DNA from: Daucus carota subsp. sativus | Taxonomy: Eukaryota > Streptophyta > Magnoliopsida > Apiales > Apiaceae | Assembly (NCBI RefSeq): GCF_001625215.2 | Contig: NC_030383.2 | Span: 7,452,779-7,516,778 of the forward strand | Length of the DNA: 64,000 nt | Reading direction: 5' to 3' | Part shown: positions 37,389-48,400 of the stretch, piece by piece | How positions within the stretch are numbered: position 1 is the stretch's first letter | Layout: each line of letters opens with the position of its first letter | Notes under the pieces: generated by a model | The model's database searches: none | Told to the model about the DNA's origin: nothing | The model's input: only the letters and a program-made list of their open reading frames with translations | Program-made: the position numbers and the translations under genes

Positions 37389-37405
37389 TTTATATTATAT
37401 TATGA

Positions 37406-37546
37406 GTCGTAGTAACAGTTCTGGATAATCTACTAGGAACTTGGAGGGTTGGAGGAGTTTTAGCAATGTCCCGTGCATTTGGTAATCGTACGCTAAAGCC
37501 ATTTGTTGTGGCAGAGCCTGAAATTCAAATAGAACGTGAAACATAA
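37406..37546 (+). pseudogene. Captured fragment of a protein phosphatase 2C gene
   Basis: The open stretch reads [17 protein letters not shown] then [12 protein letters not shown], the highly conserved PP2C block around motifs VGGVLAxSRAFG and VxxPE. A splice-acceptor-like AACAG precedes it at about 37417 and a TAA closes the frame at 37544. Upstream and downstream catalytic parts are missing, so it is a single-exon-scale fragment, not a working phosphatase. It lies between two TIRs, which fits transduplication by a MULE (Pack-MULE). Confidence 0.85.
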
Positions 37547-38340
37547 TGGATACTGACGTATCTCTATCTTTTGTCACTATTAAGCTGTTCGCAGGATATG
37601 GAATGGCTTGTTTATTTCTTTTCTTGTTTGTCTTTTGTATTCTTATTTGAATAGTTAATCTCATTTTCAATATTATAAAGCCACAAGTTATGAATAGTGT
37701 GGATGCATATGGTATGCTTAAAGCTTGGAGGAAATATATTACATATGTCTATTATCACTTCACACACACGCACACGCGAATAAAATGCAAAAGCCACTTG
37801 GGATCACCTCCATTCCTCTAAAACTCACCTTCATTGTAGCAATAGATCATGGTTGGAATTGTTCTTCTAATTGTGAAAATTTTGATTACTGTTGGTTTGT
37901 TACATGCTTACTCATTTACACAAGAAGTTTCTTTCTTTTTGTGCAGACACAAAACAAACTTGATGCTTGTGAATATTTAAAAACTCGGATAAATTAATTT
38001 AGTTTGCTTACCTATTGAATTAGAAAAGATGTAGTTAACCATAATGATAATCTTGCGTTCTTTACCTGGAACCCTTGAAGTCGATGTCCAGATTGGTAGT
38101 TCTAATCAATGTTCAAAAAATGTAATTTTTCTCAGTCTTGAGGAAAATATTTTTGTTAGGAATCAATAATTTTTGATGATAACATAAACATTTTGTAACA
38201 TGTCTTACTTAGAACCTTTATCAAATTTCAGTTGTAATTGTTATGTTTCTTGTCTTTGGGAATTATCAACGGATGGGTAGAATAGGATGGCTAATTGTAA
38301 ATATCCAATGCCATGTAATTTTATCTAAGTGAAGGATATT

Positions 38341-38588
38341 CAACTGATGAGATGTAACTATTCAACTGATGAAGACTGGATGATGTTTCAACTGATGAAA
38401 ATCAAGCATTCAACTGAAGACAAAGTGTTCAACTGATGATGCTGAGGAATTCAACTGATGAGACTGGAACAGCATTCAACTGATGAAGTTTGTAATTCAT
38501 TCAACTGATGAGCCGGGCATTCAACTGATAAAGTCAATAGCAGTTGAAAGTAACCAGAACTTTCAACTGATGAAGCAAAGAGCAGTTG
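38341..38588. promoter_or_regulatory. Array of twelve CAACTG/CAGTTG sites in the LTR
   Basis: CAACTG at 38341, 38363, 38389, 38411, 38430, 38452, 38477, 38502, 38522 and 38563; CAGTTG at 38541 and 38583, with a further one at 38872. Most are in the wider consensus TTCAACTGATGA. CAACTG is a classic plant MYB-binding core and also an E-box, so this is a candidate enhancer upstream of the LTR TATA boxes. Copies are repeated in the 3' LTR (add 11,847). Confidence 0.75.
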
Positions 38589-38839
38589 AAAGTGACTAGA
38601 GCTTAAGTCTGACAAATCACATGGATCGAATTACACTAAAATAGACATGGAAGCCTAATTAGGAAAATAAAGAAGAAGCAGAAACATACTTATCTCATGC
38701 AATGCAATCTGGATCAAATCAAGATGATGGTCAAAGATGAAGACATCTCAGAAAGCATGCATAAGACAAAGTTGTGCAGCATTGTTTTTAGATTAGAGTG
38801 CATTTTGTAATCTAGCTAAAAGCTTTGTAAAACTTGGAG

Positions 38840-38846
38840 TATATAA
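38840..38846 (+). promoter_or_regulatory. LTR TATA box candidate
   Basis: TATATAA between the CAACTG array and the gag leader. A second candidate, TATATAAA, lies at 38967. Which one sets the U3/R boundary cannot be told from sequence. Confidence 0.5.
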
Positions 38847-38979
38847 CCAAGTTAGTAGCATCAGTTGAACTTGTTCAAATTACTTGAGAGAAAAATCTGA
38901 GAGTTAGAACTTGTTGAGTGATGAACCAGCAGCTGTGCGAATTGTAAAACAATCCACAGATTCTTCTATATAAAATCTC

Positions 38980-39005
38980 ACGGGTGGATCATTCAATCCA
39001 CCCGT
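38980..39005 (+). other. Perfect 10-bp stem-loop in the LTR
   Basis: ACGGGTGGAT, loop CATTCA, ATCCACCCGT. It lies downstream of both TATA candidates, so it would be in the transcript's R/U5 region and could be read at RNA level; present identically in the 3' LTR at 50827-50852. Confidence 0.85.
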
Positions 39006-39137
39006 ATTTTTAATACTTGGTGTTTTTCTGTCTATTGTGTTCTTAGTGTATTATTCTTGAATCTTTTAAATTTGTAAAAGATTGTATTCAACCCCCCCCT
39101 TCTACAATCTTTCTCATAGTTGGTGTAAAATAACAAT

Positions 39138-39149
39138 TGGTATCAGAGC
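39138..39149 (+). other. Primer-binding site for initiator tRNA-Met
   Basis: TGGTATCAGAGC, complementary to the 3' end of plant initiator methionine tRNA, two bases after the LTR end. Confidence 0.95.
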
Positions 39150-39195
39150 GAGGTTGCCAACAAACAGGGAAAAAGATCAACACTGCTAGAGAAAG

Positions 39196-41613
39196 ATGGG
39201 AAAGAAGGATGCTGGAGTGAAGATTCCTGTTCTTGACAAAGACAACTATTTTCACTGGAAAGTGAGAATGCATCTGCATCTGTTGTCCATTGATGAAAGC
39301 TATGTGAACTGCATTGAAAAAGGACCTCATGTCCCCATGAAGGTCTGCACAAGCATGGGAGCTGATGGTGAAGACATGGTAGGTAAGATGATTCCAAAAC
39401 CTGTCCATGAATATTCTCAAGAAGATACTGAGGAGGTGCACAAGGACAAGAAAACCATGAACCTTCTGTTCAATGGTTTGGATCAAGAAATGATTGATAG
39501 TGTTATTAGCTGCACAAGTGCCAAAGAAGTTTGGGACACCATCAGGACTATCTGTGAAGGGAATGAGCAAGTGAGAGAAAACAAGATGCAGCTTCTGATT
39601 CAACAATATGAGTCATTCCATTTCAAGGCTGGTGAAAGTTTGAGTGATACATTTAACAGATTTCAAAAACTGTTAAATGGTCTAAAGCTCTTTGGAAGAG
39701 TATATCAAGTTAAGGATTCAAACCTGAAATTCTTAAGAGCTCTTCCTAAAGATTGGAAACCCATGACAGTCTCTCTCAGAAATACACAAGAATTTAAAGA
39801 CTATACTCTAGAGAGACTGTATGGAACCTTAAAGACTTATGAGCTTGAAATGGAACAAGATGAAGAGATTGAGAAAAGCCAAAAGAAAGGGCATTCATCT
39901 GTGGCTCTAGTTGCATCTCTGGAGGATACTGTCAAGGACAAGGGAAAGTCTCAAGTTGAAGAAACTGAGAAGTTGGTCAAAGAGGAGAGCTCAGAGTCAA
40001 GCAAAGGAAGAAGAAAGGAGAAAGAAGTAGCTGATTCTGGTGAAGAAAGTGATGGAATTGATGAGCATCTAGCCTTCCTGTCAAGAAGATTCTCCAAACT
40101 GAAATTCAAAAAGAATTTTAATTCTGCAAAATCTTTTAAAGGCAATCCCAAGTCTGATAGAAGCATGGTAGACAGATCAAAATTCAAGTGCTTCAACTGT
40201 GGGAATGCAGGTCACTTTGCAAATGAGTGCAGAAAGCCTAAAGTTGAGAAGAAGTCAAGTGAAAACATTGACTACAAAAAGAAATATTATGAACTTCTCA
40301 AACAAAAGGAAAGAGCATTCATCACAAAGGATGATTGGGCAGCTGGAGATGATTCTGATGAAGAGGAGGAGTTTGTCAATCTAGCTCTAATGGCCAACTC
40401 CACAGATCAAGAAGAAAACACTGGAAGCAGTAGTCAGGTATTCACTACAAACCTAGTTGAGTTAACTAAAGATGAATGCAATGCTACCATTAATGAAATG
40501 TCTACTGAACTGTATCATTTGCATGTTTCTTTAAAATCTCTTACTAAGGAAAACAGTAGAATTAAGGAAGCTAACACCTTTCTTAGTGATAGAAACAGTG
40601 CCTTAGAAGCTCAATTTATTGAATTTGAGAAGCTGAAGATTGAGTGTCAGACAGCCAAGGATGATCTCTTGGTTGTTCTGAAGAGAGAAGAGGTCATAAG
40701 AAAGCAGCTTGATAAGGAACAAGAGATCATTGCCAAATGGAAATCTGGTAGAGATGTTTCCACCAATATCATTAACATGCAAGGCAGAGAAACCTTTGTG
40801 GAGAATGAATGGAAGAGGAATAAGAAAGTGCTTAAGATATCTGAGAACAGTTCAGGTGATGAGAATACTGATGATGATCATCAGTTGAAGAACAAAGTCT
40901 CAACTGATGAGAGTCATCAGTTGAACAAAAACTCATCAGTTGACAAGAATGTTCTCAAGAAGCTTAACAAGAAATATGGTCCTGTTAAAAAGAATTTTGT
41001 TAAAGGTGAGAATAGTTCTTCTGAGACCAGTGATAGTGTTAATAACACTCTTCATTCTAGTAACAAGAACAAGAAGAATTTGGATACTAATGAGCATAAA
41101 TCTGAGGAGACTAAAAGGAAGAAAGGAAATAGAAATGGCAAAATAGGAGTTAACAAGCACACCAATTACACTCCCAATGCTAGTGCTCTTAGGAAAACCT
41201 GCAGTAAGTGTGGTAGTGTAAATCATTTATCTGCTAATTGTAAAACTGTGGTTGCTCCTAATTTATCCTTGCCTATTCCTATGACATCTGTTCCTCACAT
41301 GAATTTATCTGCTATGAATATGATGCCTGGTTTATTGCCTCACAATCTCTATTCTCAGCCTAACATGCCATATATGTTCAATCCTTATTTCAATGCCTTT
41401 AACATGCCTCAATTTCATTCAAACTTGCATGGTATGAACAATTTATGCATGACTCAAAGGCCTGTGTTTGAAAACAAAGTTGATATTCCAGTTTCTCAAC
41501 CAAAACCAAAGATTGAACCTATTCAATCCAAGGAAAAGGTTGAGAAGGTGGAAAAGGCTGCTAAGACTAACAAATCTGGACCCAAAGCAATTTGGGTACC
41601 AAAATCAACTTGA
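39196..41613 (+). CDS. gag: Sirevirus Gag, 805 aa
   Basis: Capsid/nucleocapsid protein of the retrotransposon. N-terminal about 220 residues form the Copia-type gag (UBN2-like) domain, opening with [25 protein letters not shown] zinc knuckle C-X2-C-X4-H-X4-C lies at residues 332-345 ([14 protein letters not shown]). A second complete knuckle lies at residues 669-682 ([14 protein letters not shown]) after a long Lys/Glu/Ser-rich, coiled-coil-like spacer. The last 120 residues are Met/Pro/Asn-rich. The spacer contains four CAACTG/CAGTTG motifs (40882, 40901, 40918, 40937). The frame overlaps pol by about 145 nt and ends in TGA. ATG has a purine at -3 and G at +4. Confidence 0.95.
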   Translation: MGKKDAGVKIPVLDKDNYFHWKVRMHLHLLSIDESYVNCIEKGPHVPMKVCTSMGADGEDMVGKMIPKPVHEYSQEDTEEVHKDKKTMNLLFNGLDQEMIDSVISCTSAKEVWDTIRTICEGNEQVRENKMQLLIQQYESFHFKAGESLSDTFNRFQKLLNGLKLFGRVYQVKDSNLKFLRALPKDWKPMTVSLRNTQEFKDYTLERLYGTLKTYELEMEQDEEIEKSQKKGHSSVALVASLEDTVKDKGKSQVEETEKLVKEESSESSKGRRKEKEVADSGEESDGIDEHLAFLSRRFSKLKFKKNFNSAKSFKGNPKSDRSMVDRSKFKCFNCGNAGHFANECRKPKVEKKSSENIDYKKKYYELLKQKERAFITKDDWAAGDDSDEEEEFVNLALMANSTDQEENTGSSSQVFTTNLVELTKDECNATINEMSTELYHLHVSLKSLTKENSRIKEANTFLSDRNSALEAQFIEFEKLKIECQTAKDDLLVVLKREEVIRKQLDKEQEIIAKWKSGRDVSTNIINMQGRETFVENEWKRNKKVLKISENSSGDENTDDDHQLKNKVSTDESHQLNKNSSVDKNVLKKLNKKYGPVKKNFVKGENSSSETSDSVNNTLHSSNKNKKNLDTNEHKSEETKRKKGNRNGKIGVNKHTNYTPNASALRKTCSKCGSVNHLSANCKTVVAPNLSLPIPMTSVPHMNLSAMNMMPGLLPHNLYSQPNMPYMFNPYFNAFNMPQFHSNLHGMNNLCMTQRPVFENKVDIPVSQPKPKIEPIQSKEKVEKVEKAAKTNKSGPKAIWVPKST

Positions 41614-44600
41614 TCTGTTTGTGAAATGTGTGCAGGGAAACCACAAGAAGAATTTGTGGTACTTGGATAGTGGATGCTCCAGGCACATGACTGGTGATTC
41701 CTCCCTGCTCACAAAGTTTGTGGAGAAAGCTGGCCCTAGCATTACCTTTGGAGATGACAGCAAAGGATATACTATGGGATATGGCTTGATTGCAAGAGAG
41801 AATGTCATCATTGATGAAGTTGCATTGGTGTCTGGTCTTAAGCACAACTTGCTTAGCATCAGTCAGCTCTGTGACAAAGGTTACAAAGTAAATTTCACTT
41901 CTGCAGCCTGTGTTGTCACCAAAGGAGATGACAACAATGTGGTTCTGATTGGACAAAGAAAAGGAAATGTGTATGTAGCTGACTTCAATTCTGTCAAGTC
42001 TGAATCTATCACTTGCCTTCTCAGCAAAGCAAGCTCAGATGACAGTTGGCTATGGCATAAGAGATTGTCTCATCTAAATTTCAAAACCTTGAATGAGTTA
42101 GTAAAGAAGGACTTGGTAAGAGGTCTACCAAAGCTGGAATTCTCAAAAGATGGACTTTGTGGAGCTTGTCAGCTAGGAAAGCAAAAGAGAAGCTCTTTCA
42201 AAAGCAAAACTCTTTCATCAATTGTGAAGCCCCTTCAGCTCTTGCATATGGATTTGTTTGGACCAGTTAACATCATGTCTATTTCAAAGAAGAAATATTG
42301 CCTAGTGATTGTTGATGATTTTTCAAAATTCACTTGGACTTTCTTTCTGCATTCTAAGGATGAAGCTGGGAAAATCATCATCAATCATATCAAGGCATTA
42401 AACAACAATCCAGATGTCAAAGTTGGAAGGATAAGAAGTGACAATGGGACAGAATTCAAGAACTCTGTGATGAAAGAATTTTGTGAAGAAGAGGGAATTA
42501 CTCATGAGTTCTCTGCACCAAGAACTCCACAACAAAATGGTGTTGTTGAAAGGAAAAATAGAACTCTTATTGAGGCTGCAAGAACCATGATTAATGAAGC
42601 TCAACTTCCAACCTATTTTTGGGCTGAAGCTGTGAACACTGCTTGCTTCACTCAAAACATCTCACTAATTACCAAACCTCATAATCTAACTCCCTTTCAA
42701 CTCTTCAAAGGAAAGAAGCCAACAATTAGCTTTCTTCATGTATTTGGATGCAAGTGTTATGTTCTAAGAAATCAAGGTGAAAATCTTGGAAAATTTGAGG
42801 CCAAGGCAGATGAAGCTATTTTTGTTGGATACTCTGATGGAAAATCATTTAGAGTATATAATCTGAGAACCAACATTGTTATGGAATCAATCCATGTGGT
42901 TTTTGATGATAAGAAGATTCAAGGATTCTCAGATGAAGGATTTCATGATAATCTCAGATTTGAAAATGAAGGTGAAGGTGATCTGTATGACAGTGATGAT
43001 GATGATGACATTATTCAAAATGTTGGAATTAATCCTGGAATTAATATCCCAACTGATGACTCTCTAGTGCAAGGAACAACTGCAACTGGAAATTCAACTG
43101 AAGCATCAGTTGAAACTACATTGGAGGGATCAGTTGAAACACCTCAAGGATCATCAGTTGAAAGAATGTCTCAAAGTTTCAATCAGTCTAGAAATAATGA
43201 GATGTCAAATTTAGGGGGAGCTTTCCAACATGGAAACCTGAACTTCAACAATGAAGCCACATCATCAAGACAATCACTTCCACCACAAAGAAAGTGGACA
43301 AGGGATCATCCTTTTGAACTAATTATTGGAGATGCAAATGCATCTGTACAAACAAGAAGAGCAACTCAAGATGAGTGTTTGTACAGTGCATTCCTTTCAC
43401 AGGATGAACCTAAAGTCATAGAAGATGCTCTCAAAGATGCTGATTGGGTTCTTGCTATGCAAGAAGAATTAAATCAATTTGAGAGAAACAATGTTTGGAA
43501 GCTGGTGCCTAAGCCTAAAAATAAAACAATTGTAGGAGTAAGGTGGGTATTCAGAAACAAGGTGGATGAGAATGGAGTTGTCACCAGGAACAAGGCCAGA
43601 CTTGTTGCTAAAGGATACTCTCAATCTGAAGGAATTGATTTTGATGAGACCTTTGCACCAGTTGCAAGACTGGAAGCAATAAGAATGTTCCTAGCTTATG
43701 CTGCTCATGCCAACTTTAAAGTTTATCAAATGGATGTCAAGAGTGCTTTTCTAAATGGTGAACTGGAAGAGGAGGTATATGTCAGTCAGCCTCCTGGTTT
43801 TGAAGATCCAGAATTTCCAGGGTATGTTTACTTTTTATTAAAAGCACTCTATGGACTAAAGCAAGCACCAAGGGCATGGTATGACACTCTGTCTCAATTC
43901 TTATTAGATAATCATTTTTCCAGAGGAACTGTGGATAAAACACTATTTTACAGAAATGTAAATGGTGCCTTTATTCTGGTTCAAATTTATGTAGATGATA
44001 TAATTTTTGGCTCTACAGATGAGAAACTTTGCAAGAAGTTTGCTAATCTTATGAAGAGTCAGTATGAAATGAGCATGATGGGAGAGCTCACCTACTTTCT
44101 TGGTTTACAAGTTAAACAAGTAAAGGAAGGTATATTCATAAATCAAACTAAGTACATCTATGATCTACTTAAAAAGTTTGATTTATTGGATTGCAAAGAA
44201 GCTAAGACTCCCATGCCAACAGCCACCAAATTAGAGTTAAGTCCTAATGAGAAATCTGTGGACATCTCTAATTATAGAGGCATGGTTGGTTCTCTTTTAT
44301 ATCTGACAGCTAGTAGACCAGATATTATGTTTTCTACATGCCTCTGTGCTAGATTTCAATCTGATCCTAAAGAATCACATCTTATTGCTATAAAAAGAAT
44401 ATTCAGATATCTTAAGGGAACACCAAATCTTGGCATTTGGTACCCTAAAGACTCTGGATTTGATCTAATTGGATATTCAGATGCTGATTTTGCAGGATGC
44501 AAAATTGATAGAAAAAGTACAACAGGCACCTGTCAATTTCTTGGTGACAGACTGATTTCTTGGTTTAGCAAAAAGCAAAATTCTGTATCAACCTCTACAG

Positions 44601-44932
44601 CTGAGGCTGAGTACATTGCAGCTGGAAGCTGTTGTGCACAATTATTGTGGATGAGAAATCAATTACTTGATTATGGATTAAATCTCTCAAAAATCCCAAT
44701 ATTTTGTGACAACACCAGTGCTATTGCTATAACTGAAAATCCAGTACAACACTCAAGAACCAAGCACATTGACATCAAATACCACTTCATAAGGGAACAT
44801 GTGATGGCTGGTACTGTTGAAATGCATTTTGTTCCAAGTGAAGAACAAATTGCAGATATCTTCACAAAGCCTCTTGATGAATCCACATTCACAAGGTTGG
44901 TAAGTAAATTAGGTATGTTAAATTTCTCCTAA
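41468..44932 (+). CDS. pol: Sirevirus Pol polyprotein (protease, integrase, RT, RNase H)
   Basis: Lies +1 relative to gag; the open frame begins upstream of any ATG, so expression probably needs frameshifting or another recoding step in the 41468-41613 overlap. Protease active site DSG at 41666. The integrase has an H-H-C-C zinc finger (WHKRLSHL ... CGACQLGK) and catalytic D at 42251, D at 42440 and E at 42548, a D-35-E spacing. Reverse transcriptase has [23 protein letters not shown] and YVDD at 43988. RNase H has SDADFAG near 44477, STAEAEY and the terminal [14 protein letters not shown] block. All catalytic residues are present and there is no internal stop. Between integrase and RT a Ser/Thr/Glu-rich linker carries six CAACTG/CAGTTG motifs (43050-43160). 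Confidence 0.96.
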   Translation: MKTKLIFQFLNQNQRLNLFNPRKRLRRWKRLLRLTNLDPKQFGYQNQLDLFVKCVQGNHKKNLWYLDSGCSRHMTGDSSLLTKFVEKAGPSITFGDDSKGYTMGYGLIARENVIIDEVALVSGLKHNLLSISQLCDKGYKVNFTSAACVVTKGDDNNVVLIGQRKGNVYVADFNSVKSESITCLLSKASSDDSWLWHKRLSHLNFKTLNELVKKDLVRGLPKLEFSKDGLCGACQLGKQKRSSFKSKTLSSIVKPLQLLHMDLFGPVNIMSISKKKYCLVIVDDFSKFTWTFFLHSKDEAGKIIINHIKALNNNPDVKVGRIRSDNGTEFKNSVMKEFCEEEGITHEFSAPRTPQQNGVVERKNRTLIEAARTMINEAQLPTYFWAEAVNTACFTQNISLITKPHNLTPFQLFKGKKPTISFLHVFGCKCYVLRNQGENLGKFEAKADEAIFVGYSDGKSFRVYNLRTNIVMESIHVVFDDKKIQGFSDEGFHDNLRFENEGEGDLYDSDDDDDIIQNVGINPGINIPTDDSLVQGTTATGNSTEASVETTLEGSVETPQGSSVERMSQSFNQSRNNEMSNLGGAFQHGNLNFNNEATSSRQSLPPQRKWTRDHPFELIIGDANASVQTRRATQDECLYSAFLSQDEPKVIEDALKDADWVLAMQEELNQFERNNVWKLVPKPKNKTIVGVRWVFRNKVDENGVVTRNKARLVAKGYSQSEGIDFDETFAPVARLEAIRMFLAYAAHANFKVYQMDVKSAFLNGELEEEVYVSQPPGFEDPEFPGYVYFLLKALYGLKQAPRAWYDTLSQFLLDNHFSRGTVDKTLFYRNVNGAFILVQIYVDDIIFGSTDEKLCKKFANLMKSQYEMSMMGELTYFLGLQVKQVKEGIFINQTKYIYDLLKKFDLLDCKEAKTPMPTATKLELSPNEKSVDISNYRGMVGSLLYLTASRPDIMFSTCLCARFQSDPKESHLIAIKRIFRYLKGTPNLGIWYPKDSGFDLIGYSDADFAGCKIDRKSTTGTCQFLGDRLISWFSKKQNSVSTSTAEAEYIAAGSCCAQLLWMRNQLLDYGLNLSKIPIFCDNTSAIAITENPVQHSRTKHIDIKYHFIREHVMAGTVEMHFVPSEEQIADIFTKPLDESTFTRLVSKLGMLNFS

Positions 44933-45029
44933 TTTAGAGTGAATTTTTCTGTAATTTGGCAGCCAGAATTTGATTAATTTTGATTTATCAAAATTGAATT
45001 AATTATAATTCTGGATAAAATCTATAATA

Positions 45030-45150
45030 TTTCAACTGATGAACTAGTGAAATTGTTTCAACTGATGTTTGAAACAATATCCTCCTGCGCTGTTTTTCAT
45101 TCAACTGATGACATCAGTTGAAGACGCCTTCAACTGATCTTCATCAGTTG
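45030..45150. repeat. CAACTG/CAGTTG cluster between pol and the third frame
   Basis: Motifs at 45033, 45059, 45102, 45115, 45131 and 45145, several in the long form TTCAACTGATGA or its complement. Non-coding, just upstream of the third frame's leader. Confidence 0.85.
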
Positions 45151-45461
45151 ACTAGGAAGTTTAAAGAGGCGCTTATTTCATCCGTTGAAAGTATTATCAG
45201 ATCTGAGCCGTTGAAATTTCTTTTGTCTCTCTCTTACTTTATATACACGATCGTGTGTGTAATTTTTGTAGAGATAAATAAGAGTAATTTCTTCTCAACG
45301 GTAATTTCTCAGCCAATCACAGCAATTTTCTGAGAAAGTATTTAAGTGTTTTAATCTATTTTCATTTCTTTTCATCTTACTCTTTCGAATTCTCAAAGCT
45401 CTCTTCTCTCTCTGTGCAAAACCAAGTTCTAATTTCTCTTCAAGCTTTCTCTGTAACTGCA

Positions 45462-48400
45462 ATGGCACCAATGAAGAAGTACACTGCACCAAGTGGGTTT
45501 ATCTATGAGAAGAACAACTTTGCGTCATTTGTGGATACTAAAGCTGTGGAGGAGAAAGAGTATCACAGGATGATGGAGTTCATCAAGTCAAGCCAGCTCT
45601 CTTATGCTATGACTGAAGCTCCCATCATCTACCATGAAATAGTTGAGGAAATGTGGACCTCTGCAGAGTTTAATAGTGAGCATGAAACTCTAACTTTCTC
45701 TGTCAATAATAAAACTTACTCTGTTAATGCTGATGTTATGAAAGCATGCTTTAAGATTCCTGAAAATACTGTTTTATCTTTGCCTAGTGATAATCAGTTG
45801 GTTAATTTACTTTATGCCATGAATTATGTTTTGCCAACTGATGCCTTAGGTAAAATAGAAAGAAGGGGTCTTAGGAGAGAATGGAGTTACTTATGTGATG
45901 CATTTATTAAAGCATTTTCTGGTAAAATTAGTAATTTTAATGCCCTTACTTCCCAGATCTTACAGATGCTTTACATGTACCTGACTAATGAATATTTCAA
46001 CTTTGGTGGTTTGATGATCCAAGAAATTGGGGAGAAACTAGGTGATAAAACTGATAGACCTAGGAATATATATTATGTCAGATTTCTTATGATGCTAGCT
46101 AATCATCTCAATGATAAGCTAGTTATTACTAACAAGGAAGCCAAGCTTCCCAGTTTTGTGCAGGAAAAGAGAGTCTTTAAAGACCTCTTTAGGATGAATT
46201 TATACCCCTCCTTGGAGGTGGTGTACCTGCCAACAATGGAGGCTGGAAAGCACAAAGAGGTACATGGCTTTCCTACTACTCTCTCTCAACCCTCAACTTC
46301 TTTGCTTTCTGCTATCAGGGCTGTTGAAGAGGCCCATCAACAGCCTACACAAATAGCAAAACCCTCTAAAACCAAGTCTTCTAAACCAACCTCAGATGCC
46401 TCCCAAAAGGCATCTGTTGTAAAAACTAAGAAACACAAGCCTGAGGGGAGTGTGATTGGAGGAAGTGAGGGGGAGGGAAAGGGTGATCATCAAAGAAACC
46501 CTAAGGATAAGGATGGAGAGGTGAGTGCTAACCAGCCTAGCCACTCTGCAGTCTCCCAAAAGACTGTAGATGTTAATATGGATTTAAGCACATCCCTAGC
46601 AGCATCCTCCCAAAAGGATGTTGTTATTGAAAACAGTCCTCAGCCAAGGACACAGTCAAAAAGGGGGAGGGACACCACTTCTTCACCAATAAAAGCCTAT
46701 GGGAGAAAGAAGCCAAGAAGTGACAAACTGAAGCACTCTGCACACACACAGGCATCCATTCTGGACTTCATGCCTTTAACTTCTCAAAGTCAGATTGATG
46801 TGACTCCAATAAATGTGGAGTCACAGCCCCCTTCTTCATCTCAACCAATCACCCATATTCATGATCTTACCATCTCTACTGCTCAAACACAATCCCCAAC
46901 CTCCTCTGTGGATGTGGAATTAATTCACACCACACTTGTAAATTCTCCATCTTTGGATTTCATGGAGAAGCCCCCATCTGAGATTGATCATCATCATTTT
47001 GATGATTTGTTGGATCTTTCTCTTCCAATTCCTTCTTTTGTGAAAGTGTGCTCTGTGGATATACCATTAAAATCAATCACCACAGACTCAACTATCACAG
47101 CCTCTAAACCTATTTCTTCATTTTCTTCAACTGATCTCCCTCATCAGTTGACAAGTGTTTGTCCTTCAACTGATCTGCTTAACAGCTCTCATCAGTTGAA
47201 AGCATTCTCTACTCATGTTTCAACTGATGTCTCTCATCAGTTGACAACTGCTACTACTTCAATTACTTTACCTTCTTCTACAGCAGTTGATCACATGGTA
47301 GCACAAACACTTTTAGGATTGAGTGGAGTGAGCTATGGAGTGGAGAGGCAGCCTAGTGAGCTGGCAAAAGGAGAGGGTGTGGAGAGTCTGGCATTTTCTT
47401 CTAGCCAGGAAAAAGGAGAGGATATGAGTGACCCTTTAGTAAGGGTAAGTGAGGGAGAGGTGAGTTGTGTGGTGAGCCAAGGGGAGCCCTTGATGCAAGA
47501 AAAGAGAGAAATTGAGAGAAATGCAGGTGTCAGTGAAGGGTTTAGTGAACAAGAGTTTCAAGCTGAATACAGATCCATATTGGATGGTGTTTCACTAGAC
47601 CCTGAGACTTTTACTCATGGAATGTCTTCCATTCAAGATTTTGCCAGATTGGACAATCAAGCAGCTGAGAGGCACCTTAATCTAATTCACACTACATCTT
47701 CTATGCTTAGAGCAAAGGAGGCATTTACAGCTCTGCCTGCCAATGCTGGAGATGATTTTCAATATGATGATAGTGATGAAGACCTCAATGATGCTCTTGA
47801 GGAATCCCTTGGTGAACAACCTACCACTTCTCTACCTTCATGGCTCTCCATGCAGTCTGCAAATGCAATGGTTGTCAGCATGGAGCTGGAAAGGCAAGCC
47901 TCCACCATTCTTCAATCACAACCTGGAAGCTCATCCTCCTCTCAAGCCATCTCTGCCACCATTGCCAGTCAAGCTTTGGAAAACCTCAAGCTTCACAAAT
48001 ATCAATCTCTCCACTTTCAGAAAGAGATAGAGCATCTCAATTGTCTCATTGCCTCTGTTAAGACTGATCTGACCAAACAAATTGATGAAAAGCTTCCAGC
48101 TCAGGTCAAATCAGCTATTTCTGGTTCTGAGCAAAAACAACTGCAATTGGAAAAGCAAGTAGAAGCTCTGGAAGGCAATGTCTATATCTTAAACTCTAGG
48201 ATGGATGAGATGTTGCAGCATCAAAGAATTCAGACTGGACTCCTTCAACATCTTCTTCTTGCCTCTGGTGCTTCTCTTCCCAGTCCATCCCTTACACTTG
48301 CTGCTAACAAAAAGGGGGAGAAAGAATTACCAACTCCTGCAGAATTAATCAGTCAAATTCCTCCTCCTTTCCACACTGAAAGGGAAAAGCAAAAGATTGA

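Larger units (their letters stand above)
38154..39135 (+). repeat. 5' LTR, 982 bp
   Basis: Begins TGTTAGGAATCA and ends TAAAATAACA. Contains an array of CAACTG motifs (38341-38588), TATATAA at 38840-38846 and TATATAAA at 38967-38974 as alternative TATA boxes. A perfect 10-bp hairpin lies at 38980-39005 and an 8-bp hairpin AATCTTTT/AAAAGATT at 39060-39083, which also includes an eight-C tract shortly after. Confidence 0.97.

Noticed and set aside
37163..37405. 80-codon open frame with a 36-residue perfect repeat
   Set aside because: It has no ATG, no domain, and is fully explained by a 108-bp DNA duplication inside transposon cargo.
39951..40196. Antisense open frame opposite gag
   Set aside because: Mirror of gag codon bias; no domain.
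41567..41956. Antisense open frame of 129 codons opposite pol
   Set aside because: Shadow of the strongly coding sense strand; no conserved domain.
45414..45461. Extended start of the Sirevirus third ORF
   Set aside because: The upstream start is a GTG; the first ATG in good context is at 45462.
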